The notes beneath the pieces are model-generated. The model was not told where the DNA came from. It made no database searches and saw only the letters and a program-made list of their open reading frames with translations. Position numbers and translations under genes: made by a program. Below, one piece after another: positions 7,615 through 13,764 of a stretch of DNA of 15,583 bases. This stretch comes from CAVSWN01 sp046728115 (GTDB taxonomy: Bacteria > Acidobacteriota > Vicinamibacteria > Vicinamibacterales > CAVVIG01). Positions within the stretch are counted from its first letter, which is position 1. Every line of letters begins with the position of its first letter. The stretch lies in the NCBI GenBank assembly GCA_046728115.1, contig JBKPDW010000126.1, positions 1 through 15,583 of the forward strand, given 5' to 3'.

Positions 7615-7677
7615 GTGTCTATTGATAGCCTTTCAACTCTGGGACCAGAGGAGGATGCTTCCAACTTCAGGTTTCAG

Positions 7678-7683
7678 AAGGAG
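7678..7683 (+). promoter_or_regulatory. Ribosome binding site fixing the start at 7690
   Basis: AAGGAG, six bases before ATG 7690, is a near-ideal Shine-Dalgarno sequence. It selects this start over the in-frame GTG at 7615, and the resulting protein begins with a proper signal peptide. Confidence 0.75.
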
Positions 7684-7689
7684 CGTGCA

Positions 7690-8355
7690 ATGAAGAGAAT
7701 CGTCGGAGTCGCCATCCTCCTCGCCACCATGTTGCTCCCGAGCGTTGCGGCGGCGCAAAACGAGCACCCGGAGAGTCAGGTCTCCTCTGCCGGCAACGCG
7801 GGTACCACGAAGGCGCGACAAGAGCAGCAGTACGCCCAGGCGACGTTTATACAGGACCTGCCTTGCACGCATCTGGAGGGCTTTGCCGTGGTCGCAGACA
7901 CGACCTTGCGGCCAGGCACGATCCGGGTTTTTGAAGTTCAACAAATACGGGTGCAAAAGTTCGACACCTGCGATCAATCCGATCCAACCGGCGTCAAGCA
8001 GGTTATCGACGCCAGAGGCGATGGCGTCATCTCGGCTCTCGTCATCGACTTTGACAACGAGACTGCGTCGGCAGCCGCCGAACTCGATGCATTCGACCTT
8101 ATCGGTCGGACATCTCTCACGCTGAACTTACACCTGGTCTGGTCGGTCCAACATCCCATCAATGGGATCTTCTCGTTCGACCACGTCGATCGCTCCGATT
8201 TTCTGGTGTCCGAGACCGATGTCAAATCACACGGCAATTCGAAGAGTGCCATCGTTTCTGGCAGCATCAACGACGGCATCAATGAGTACGCCAGCCCCTT
8301 GGGACTGGGAGTCATTGGAACTCAGTCGATTAAAACCATCGTTCGGCCGCACTGA
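7690..8355 (+). CDS. Secreted protein of unknown family
   Basis: This 221-residue protein has a clear Sec signal peptide (MKRIVGVAILLATMLLPSVAAA), with likely cleavage after residue 22 before QNEHPE. A polar, Gln/Ala/Ser-rich stretch (about 23-50) leads into a mature domain with two cysteines (Cys59 and Cys94) that could form a disulfide. The rest is predicted beta-rich by eye (GVISALVIDFDNETASAAAELDAF, SLTLNLHLVWSV, SAIVSGSINDGINEY). I do not recognise a family and find no catalytic motif. Base composition seems lower in GC than the neighbours: two 60-base lines counted (8041-8100 and 8221-8280) give 57% and 53%. It has its own candidate promoter and is followed by a strong nested inverted repeat, so it is probably a single-gene unit. 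It lies 193 nt after the polymerase gene and is convergent with the lectin-like gene. Confidence 0.8.
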   Translation: MKRIVGVAILLATMLLPSVAAAQNEHPESQVSSAGNAGTTKARQEQQYAQATFIQDLPCTHLEGFAVVADTTLRPGTIRVFEVQQIRVQKFDTCDQSDPTGVKQVIDARGDGVISALVIDFDNETASAAAELDAFDLIGRTSLTLNLHLVWSVQHPINGIFSFDHVDRSDFLVSETDVKSHGNSKSAIVSGSINDGINEYASPLGLGVIGTQSIKTIVRPH

Positions 8356-8360
8356 ACAAC

Positions 8361-8421
8361 CTCCGTCCCCCGCCAACCTCCATCCCGACCGGTTGGGACG
8401 GAGGTCAGGCCAGGGACGGAG
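8361..8421. terminator. Nested double inverted repeat between convergent genes
   Basis: An inner stem pairs ACCTCCATCCC (8376-8386) with GGGACGGAGGT (8395-8405), 10 of 11 bp, over an 8-nt loop. An outer perfect 9-bp stem pairs CTCCGTCCC (8361-8369) with GGGACGGAG (8413-8421). The outer and inner arms are near copies, so alternative pairings are possible. The element fills the 74-nt gap between the secreted-protein stop and the stop of the minus-strand gene. It is likely a bidirectional terminator or RNA-stabilising structure, though neither side has a T-run. Confidence 0.6.
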
Positions 8422-8429
8422 ATCGGAGC

Positions 8430-9602
8430 CTATCGAGGCGATATGTCAACCGTGACCCGGTACGAACCGCGGTTGTCCTGCATGTAGTCGTCGTTTACGC
8501 CCAGATAGAGCTGACCGCTTTCCGGAGCGCGCACCGTACGACGGCTGCCGATCATGAAGGGCGCCGAGTTGCCGATTCGACCGATCAGACTGCCGGCCGG
8601 CGCAGATCGGAACGGCGCATTATCGGCGCGGCGACCCGACTCGGCGCCGGACGGCGTTGCGAAGTCGGCGCCGTTGTTGCTCAATTGCACTCTGCCCTCC
8701 GCGTCGAAGTTCATCACGTCGCCGGCTTCGACCCAGATGCCCGTGTCGTTCCACTGTTCAGCGGGATTCACGGTTACGAGCTGACCCGACGTCGCACGAA
8801 CGCCGAACTCGGTGGCTGCGAGCTCGCGGGCGCTGAGGACGCCGTCGCCGTTGGAGTCGAGTTGATCGAAACTGCGCCGCGATCCCAGCCATTCACTGCG
8901 TGAGACTACGCCGTCGCGGTTGCGATCGAGTCTGAGCAGCTGATCGGATATGCTGTTGCGGTCAGCGTTCGGATAGCGGTCCGGATAAGTGTTTCGGTTC
9001 CGGTACCGATAGTCGCCGTCGGCGACGGCGCGGCCGCCGGTCTCGATTCTTGCGTTACGGATCGTCGATCCTGACGAGCCGAGCGCCGTCACCAACACCA
9101 GCGGGTATTGTGGCGCTCGGCGACTCTCGAATGTGACGCGGCCATTCCTCAAGTACTCGACACGCCCGCGGACAATGGCAATCCGGAACGTATCGCCGGC
9201 CGCATAGTCGATATCGGAGCCGGACATATATCGCCCGTTTTCCATCACATCCGCGGTTCCATTTCCGTTGAATCGAAGTCCGTAGTCGATGCTGTTGAAC
9301 CGCGGATTGCCCTCGGCGTGACCGAGCCCGGCCATCCAGAACGAGTACGGGTCGTCAACGACGAACTCGACGTAGCCGTCGCCGCCGCGAATGATTTGCC
9401 GCGACACCGCGCCGGCATCGTCACAACCGTCACATCCACCAGCTTTCTGAACACTGTTGCCGCGGGCCATCGCGTTCACGACGTTCATCCACTGGACAGG
9501 TTGTTGGGCCAAGGCGACCCCCGCGGACGCTACGAACAACGCTCCCGCCGCGAAGGCGCTCAACGCCCCCGATCGGCTGAGCATGCTTGTCTGGACGCGC
9601 AT
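8430..9602 (-). CDS. Secreted EF-hand protein with PA-IL (LecA)-like C-terminal domain
   Basis: This 390-residue protein has a Sec signal peptide (residues 1-32, ending GVALA before QQP). The region at about 35-190 begins VQWMNVVNAMARGN, contains a CDGC motif (57-60) and reads as a concanavalin/LamG-like beta-sandwich (DTFRIAIVRGRVEYLRNGRV). A basic Tyr/Arg/Asn/Asp-rich linker follows (197-218). Two canonical 12-residue EF-hand loops are present: DRNRDGVVSRSE (226-237) and DSNGDGVLSARE (249-260), with Asp/Asn at positions 1, 3 and 5, Gly6 and Glu12. The last ~110 residues resemble the PA-IL/LecA lectin fold: TGIWVEAGDVMNF, SLIGRIGNSAPFMIG, and LYLGVNDDYMQDNRGSYRVTV, whose Asp/Asn cluster recalls the calcium site. 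A calcium-dependent, sugar-binding extracellular role is inferred. Start 9602 is preferred over ATG 9617 because GGAGGAGA lies between them. Confidence 0.85.
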   Translation of the reverse strand: MRVQTSMLSRSGALSAFAAGALFVASAGVALAQQPVQWMNVVNAMARGNSVQKAGGCDGCDDAGAVSRQIIRGGDGYVEFVVDDPYSFWMAGLGHAEGNPRFNSIDYGLRFNGNGTADVMENGRYMSGSDIDYAAGDTFRIAIVRGRVEYLRNGRVTFESRRAPQYPLVLVTALGSSGSTIRNARIETGGRAVADGDYRYRNRNTYPDRYPNADRNSISDQLLRLDRNRDGVVSRSEWLGSRRSFDQLDSNGDGVLSARELAATEFGVRATSGQLVTVNPAEQWNDTGIWVEAGDVMNFDAEGRVQLSNNGADFATPSGAESGRRADNAPFRSAPAGSLIGRIGNSAPFMIGSRRTVRAPESGQLYLGVNDDYMQDNRGSYRVTVDISPR

Positions 9603-9607
9603 GACTG

Positions 9608-9615
9608 TCTCCTCC
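9608..9615 (-). promoter_or_regulatory. Ribosome binding site for the EF-hand/lectin-like gene
   Basis: On the minus strand GGAGGAGA lies five bases before ATG 9602. The longer frame starting at ATG 9617 would have this site inside its own coding sequence, so 9602 is the better start. Confidence 0.7.
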
Positions 9616-9743
9616 ATTTCGGTGTAACGGCCGGATCTAGAGAACCCCGACCGTCACCTGGTCATAGGAGCAGGATTGGTGCCATTGCGTCTCGACCGTA
9701 GGGCTCAACGGTATCGGCTTCTATGCTGCTATGCGGCGAGCAG

Positions 9744-9768
9744 ACGATCGAAGAACGATCGATATCGT
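9744..9768. promoter_or_regulatory. Candidate operator: 11-bp-phased repeats and palindrome
   Basis: ACGATCGA occurs at 9744-9751 and again at 9755-9762, offset by 11 bp, close to one helical turn. The second copy is part of an interrupted palindrome with arms ACGAT (9755-9759) and ATCGT (9764-9768). Phased half-sites in a divergent promoter gap suggest a regulator site, but no known operator is recognised. Confidence 0.35.
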
Positions 9769-9870
9769 GTTCGAATGGAGGAGACACATCGGCTTGAAAT
9801 GCCGGTCGCCGGAAAGAACACCGTGAAACTGTCGCGTCTGTTACGCTACTTCACATCCGGAGAAGCAGGA

Positions 9871-11673
9871 ATGGACAGACGAATGCCATTGGTCATCGGC
9901 ACAGCCTTGCTGGCAGCCGGCGGATCGTTCGCTGATACGTCCGCGCGCGCCGCGCACACGTCCAGGAGCGAGATCGCGGCGCCTCAACCGGCACTTCCGA
10001 AACCAGCGGATCTCGTATTGCGCGGCGGAAAGATTGTCACGGTTGACGACGCGCGGCCCCAGGCCGAAGCGCTTGCCGTCATAGGCGACACCATCGCGGC
10101 TGTCGGATCCAATCAGGACATCCAGCGATACATCGGAAGCAACACACGCACGATCGAGCTGAAGGGCGCGCTGGCGGTGCCAGGATTCATCGACGCGCAC
10201 GCGCACTTCACCGGTGTCGGCGATGCGGCCCGCAATCTGAAACTGTCCACGGCGAAGGATTGGAACGACATCGTGCGCATGGTCGCCGACGCCGCGAAGA
10301 CGGCCAGGCCTGGCGAATGGATTCTGGGGCGCGGCTGGCATCAGGAGAAGTGGTCCGAGGTTCCATCGCCCAACGTGGAGGGCTTCCCGCTGCACGAGGC
10401 GCTCAGTCGCGCGTCACCAAACAATCCGGTCTGGCTGACGCATGCAAGCGGGCATGCCGGATTCGCGAATGCGCTCGCGATGAAGATAGCCGAGGTCTCG
10501 AAAACGACGGCCGATCCCGCGGGCGGCAAGATTCTGCGAGACAAGGATGGCAATCCGACCGGACTGTTCAACGAGCGCGCGCAGTCGCTCATCGGCGACG
10601 CGCTGGCACGCGACCGGGCGACCCGTACGCCGGATCAGGTGGAAGCCGACCTGCGGACGGTCATCGATCTGGCGGCGCGCGAGAGCCTCTCCAAGGGTCT
10701 GACCACCGTGACGGACGCCGGTTCGCCGCCAGGCACGATCGACGTCATGAAGAAAGTCGTGGACGAGAACAAGCTGCCGCTGCGCGTCTGGATGATGCTG
10801 CGCGAATCGCCCGACAAGCTTACGGCCGACATGCCGAAATATCGCGTCGTGAACTACGGCGACAAGCGATTTACGGTGCGTGGCATCAAGCGTGCGATCG
10901 ACGGCGCGCTTGGCTCGCGAGGCGCCTGGATGTTGGCGCCGTACGCAGACCTGCCGTCGACGAGCGGTCTCAACACGGATTCGCTCGACGATATCCGGCA
11001 GTCTGCCGAGCTCTCGATCCAATACGACTATCAACTGGCGGTTCACGCCATCGGCGATCGGGGCAATCGGGAAACCCTGAACATTTTCGAGGATGCGTTC
11101 AAGCGGCATCCCGAGAAGAACGGCAAGCTGCTCCGGTGGCGCATCGAGCACGCTCAGCACCTGAACAGCGCGGACATTCCTCGGTTCGGGCAGCTTGGTG
11201 TCATTGCCTCGATGGAGGGCATCCATTGCACTTCCGATGCGCCGTACGTGTTCGCGCGACTTGGAGCCGTCCGCGCCGAAGAAGGCGCGTACGTGTGGCA
11301 GAAGCTGATGAAGTCGGGAGCCACTATCGCCAACGGCACCGATGCTCCGGTCGAGGACATCGATCCGATTCCGTCGTTCTACGCGTCGGTCGCCAGAAAG
11401 CTCAAGGATGGATCCGTGTTCTTCCCTGAGCAGCGTATGAGCCGCATGGAAGCCTTGCGGTCGTACACCATCAATGCGGCCTACGCAGGTTTCGATGAAA
11501 CGATCAAAGGATCGCTGGCCGTCGGCAAGCTGGCGGACATCACCGTGGTTTCCAAGGATTTGATGACCATCCCTGAAGACGACATCCCGACCGCCAGGGT
11601 GCTCTACACGATCGTGGGCGGCAAGGTGCAATACACGGCCGCAAACGCCGCGTCATCGTTGGCAGGACGTTGA
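9871..11673 (+). CDS. Exported amidohydrolase family 3 protein (YtcJ-like)
   Basis: This is a 600-residue metal-dependent hydrolase of the amidohydrolase superfamily, group 3 (YtcJ/NfdA-like). The beta-sandwich opens with DLVLRGGKIVTVDDARPQAEALAV, and the barrel's metal motif is PGFIDAHAHF (His110, His112). Other family motifs are LTHASGHA (His190), the GIKRAIDGALGSRGAWM block, VHAIGDRGN (His392), RIEHAQH (His427) and NGTDAPVED (Asp491), followed by the C-terminal beta strand GSLAVGKLADITVVSKD. Members hydrolyse amide bonds in varied substrates; the one here is not evident. The chosen start (GGAG at 9859-9862, eight bases upstream) gives a Sec signal peptide (MDRRMPLVIGTALLAAGGSF), so the enzyme is probably periplasmic. 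In-frame starts further upstream (ATG 9775, GTG 9823) would bury this signal. It is divergent from the lectin-like gene. Confidence 0.9.
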   Translation: MDRRMPLVIGTALLAAGGSFADTSARAAHTSRSEIAAPQPALPKPADLVLRGGKIVTVDDARPQAEALAVIGDTIAAVGSNQDIQRYIGSNTRTIELKGALAVPGFIDAHAHFTGVGDAARNLKLSTAKDWNDIVRMVADAAKTARPGEWILGRGWHQEKWSEVPSPNVEGFPLHEALSRASPNNPVWLTHASGHAGFANALAMKIAEVSKTTADPAGGKILRDKDGNPTGLFNERAQSLIGDALARDRATRTPDQVEADLRTVIDLAARESLSKGLTTVTDAGSPPGTIDVMKKVVDENKLPLRVWMMLRESPDKLTADMPKYRVVNYGDKRFTVRGIKRAIDGALGSRGAWMLAPYADLPSTSGLNTDSLDDIRQSAELSIQYDYQLAVHAIGDRGNRETLNIFEDAFKRHPEKNGKLLRWRIEHAQHLNSADIPRFGQLGVIASMEGIHCTSDAPYVFARLGAVRAEEGAYVWQKLMKSGATIANGTDAPVEDIDPIPSFYASVARKLKDGSVFFPEQRMSRMEALRSYTINAAYAGFDETIKGSLAVGKLADITVVSKDLMTIPEDDIPTARVLYTIVGGKVQYTAANAASSLAGR

Positions 11674-11693
11674 AGAGGTCGTCTTCTCTCAAC
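11669..11693 (+). terminator. Hairpin overlapping the amidohydrolase stop codon
   Basis: GTTGAAGAG (11669-11677) pairs with CTCTCAAC (11686-11693) as an 8-bp stem with one bulged A and an 8-nt loop. The TGA stop is within the left arm. No T-run follows, so it is a possible weak terminator or 3'-end protecting structure. The rest of the 192-nt gap to the radical SAM gene holds no credible gene and no clear promoter pair. Confidence 0.35.
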
Positions 11694-11865
11694 CCCTTGC
11701 CGCGCCGCCCCGTCTGCTGATGCGTTCCGAACAGGACCATCTGGCTGATCAGACGTCTCGACTACCGCCGCGACCCGAAGATCCGCGCGCCACGGTCGAC
11801 TTTCTCGAGCAGGCGGCAAAAAGGCCTCTCGGGCTCTGTTTAGCGTGTAGGATTGAGGGACCGAT

Positions 11866-12990
11866 ATGTTCGAGCAGGTTGGACGCGGTGCAGTTCTGGC
11901 GGGCCGCCTGTTACGCGCCAACGCCGGTCGTTTGTCGCATCCACTGAAACTGAACCTCGCCCTCACCTACTGGTGCCAATACAAGTGCAAGACCTGCAAC
12001 ATCTGGCAACGCCGGCCGACCGATGAACTGACGACCGAGGAGATCCTGCGGTTCATCGCCCAGAACCCGTCAGTGTCCTGGCTCGACGTCACCGGCGGGG
12101 AGATTTTTCTGCGAGAGGACATCAACGAGATCTTCGACGCCATTGTGGATTCGTGGCGCGACCTGTTCATCCTGCATTTCCCGACGAACGGGTTCCAAAC
12201 CAGGCAGATCGTGGCCGCAGCCGAGCGGCTCGCCCGGTCGCACGTTCCGCACCTCATCGTCACCGTCAGCATCGACGGCGATGAAACGCTCAACGATGCT
12301 GTCCGCGGGATCAAGGGAGGATTCAAACGGCAGATCGAAACGCTCAACGCGCTCAGGCGGATCGGACGGATTCGGACCGTCGCGGGTATGACGCTCTCGC
12401 GCTACAACGTCGGTCAGGTGCAACGTACGTTTGAAGCCGTTCGAGCGGAATGTCCGGGGCTGACGCTGGAGGACTTCCATCTGAATTTCGCCCAGGTGTC
12501 CGATCACTACTACGGCAATGGCGGCGACACGGTGACGGCATCGCCCGACGCGGCGATCCGCGAGCTGCGCTGGTACCGCGCGGAGCGAACGCATCGTGGC
12601 GGCCCGGCCGACTGGGTCGAAGAAAAATTTCTTCGCGAGTTGGAACGCTTTCTCGAGTCGGGCCGGACCCCTATGCCGTGTCACTCCCTGCGTTCGAGCT
12701 GCTTCATCGATCCATGGGGGACGGTGTTTCCATGCATCACCTACACGCGCCCCCTCGGCCGCTTGCGGGATACGGACATGCGGCTGGCGCCGATCTGGAA
12801 CAACGCCGCAACGGTCGATGTCCAGCATGAGATTTGGCGCGGCGACTGCCCGCAGTGCTGGACCGCGTGCGAGGCCTATCACTCTATTCTCGGGAATATC
12901 GTTCGCCCGTTTGCGAGCGTCGGCGACCGATCAGTTTCCACCGATTCGACCAACCGACGACTGCCCCTGACGCGCGTGGGTGAAGAGTGA
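11866..12990 (+). CDS. Radical SAM protein with SPASM-like cysteine-rich C-terminus
   Basis: This 374-residue protein has the radical SAM cluster motif CQYKCKTC (CX3CX2C; Cys37, Cys41, Cys44) and the SAM-binding VTGGEIFL (75-82). Further barrel features are HFPTNGF (104-110) and VTVSIDGDETLNDAVRG (132-148). The C-terminal part carries six more cysteines (Cys272, 279, 290, 328, 331, 335) in CHSLRSSC, PWGTVFPC and CPQCWTAC. This layout resembles the auxiliary iron-sulfur cluster regions of SPASM or twitch enzymes. The reaction is unknown; such enzymes modify peptides, sugars or other small molecules. GAGGGA (11855-11860) five bases upstream supports the start. It is the first of three tightly spaced genes, followed after 15 nt by a glycosyltransferase and then a carbamoyltransferase, so a glycan or natural-product role is more likely than peptide maturation; no precursor peptide is seen. 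Confidence 0.9.
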   Translation: MFEQVGRGAVLAGRLLRANAGRLSHPLKLNLALTYWCQYKCKTCNIWQRRPTDELTTEEILRFIAQNPSVSWLDVTGGEIFLREDINEIFDAIVDSWRDLFILHFPTNGFQTRQIVAAAERLARSHVPHLIVTVSIDGDETLNDAVRGIKGGFKRQIETLNALRRIGRIRTVAGMTLSRYNVGQVQRTFEAVRAECPGLTLEDFHLNFAQVSDHYYGNGGDTVTASPDAAIRELRWYRAERTHRGGPADWVEEKFLRELERFLESGRTPMPCHSLRSSCFIDPWGTVFPCITYTRPLGRLRDTDMRLAPIWNNAATVDVQHEIWRGDCPQCWTACEAYHSILGNIVRPFASVGDRSVSTDSTNRRLPLTRVGEE

Positions 12991-13005
12991 CCAGGTAGGT
13001 TCCAG

Positions 13006-13764
13006 ATGGAGCTCCCCTCCGACGTCACCGTCGTCATCGCGGCCAAGGACGAAGAGGCCACAATTGGCCAGGTCGTATCTTCGTGCCGACCCTATGCGCA
13101 CGAAATCATCGTCGTGGTGGATCGACCGGGGCGCGATCGCACAGCCGAACGCGCAATCCAATCGGGCGCCCGCGTGCTCCTCGATCACGGCCGCGGCAAA
13201 GGCGACGCCATCCGCTGCGCCATCCCGCACATCGCGACGCCTCTCACCGTGTTCATCGATGCCGACGGATCGCATGAGGCCCGCGACATTCCGCGACTGG
13301 TACAGCCGATTCTCGACGACCGGGCCGACCACGTCTCGGCATCGCGCCTCAAAGGCGGATCCAGCGAGCTGCACGGCGGCTTCGACGAGTTCTTGCGGCT
13401 AACGGGCAGCTCCTTGATCACGGCGTGCATCAACTGGCGGTTCGGCGCTTGCTTGAGCGACAGTCAGAACGGATTTCGCGCCATCCGTACCGATCTCCTG
13501 CGTCAACTGGGCTTGACGTCCAACAGCACGACGATCGAGCAGGAAATGATCATGAAGTCGCTGGCGATGGGACAGCATGTCGACGAAGTCGGGAGTCACG
13601 AATATCGACGGCTGTGCGGCGTCTCGCGGATTCGGCTCTCTCGCGTGGCCGTTCGATACGTCGCGAACGCCATTCGGCATCTCGTGTTCACGCGGCGCCC
13701 CCCCGCACTGGCGCCGTCGCGCGCGGAGCAGCCTTTGCCCACCGCGCACGCCGACCGCGTGTGA
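13006..13764 (+). CDS. Family 2 glycosyltransferase (polyprenyl-phosphate sugar synthase-like)
   Basis: This 252-residue GT-A fold enzyme is related to dolichol/polyprenyl-phosphate mannose synthases. Motifs are the nucleotide-sugar-binding start VTVVIAAKDEEATIGQVV (7-24), the RTAERA helix (45-50), GRGKGDAIRCAI (62-73), and the metal-binding DAD in FIDADGSHEARDIPRL (Asp85, Asp87). It continues with LSDSQNGFRAIR and the acceptor-side TTIEQEMIMKSLAMGQHVDEV with HEYRR. There are no C-terminal transmembrane helices, unlike some relatives, so it is probably peripheral. It likely moves a sugar from a nucleotide donor to a lipid phosphate or similar acceptor; the sugar is not evident. It begins 15 nt after the radical SAM stop with an AGGTAGGT stretch upstream. 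Its stop overlaps the GTG start of the carbamoyltransferase (GTGA, 13761-13764). Confidence 0.9.
   Translation: MELPSDVTVVIAAKDEEATIGQVVSSCRPYAHEIIVVVDRPGRDRTAERAIQSGARVLLDHGRGKGDAIRCAIPHIATPLTVFIDADGSHEARDIPRLVQPILDDRADHVSASRLKGGSSELHGGFDEFLRLTGSSLITACINWRFGACLSDSQNGFRAIRTDLLRQLGLTSNSTTIEQEMIMKSLAMGQHVDEVGSHEYRRLCGVSRIRLSRVAVRYVANAIRHLVFTRRPPALAPSRAEQPLPTAHADRV

Larger units (their letters stand above)
9606..9786. repeat. 13-nt inverted repeat of a leader/ribosome-binding sequence
   Basis: TGTCTCCTCCATT (9606-9618) recurs as its exact reverse complement AATGGAGGAGACA at 9774-9786. The first copy is the ribosome binding site of the minus-strand gene; the second lies on the plus strand about 85 nt before the amidohydrolase start. 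The two point outward in the divergent gap. It could mark a shared leader element or an old duplication; chance is not excluded. Confidence 0.5.

Noticed and set aside
10414..11631. 405-residue minus-strand frame opposite the amidohydrolase
   Set aside because: It has no recognisable motif and lies entirely within a gene whose catalytic motifs are all in the other frame.
11720..11947. Possible 75-residue gene before the radical SAM start
   Set aside because: It has no convincing ribosome binding site, overlaps the radical SAM start by 82 nt in another frame and shows no protein character.
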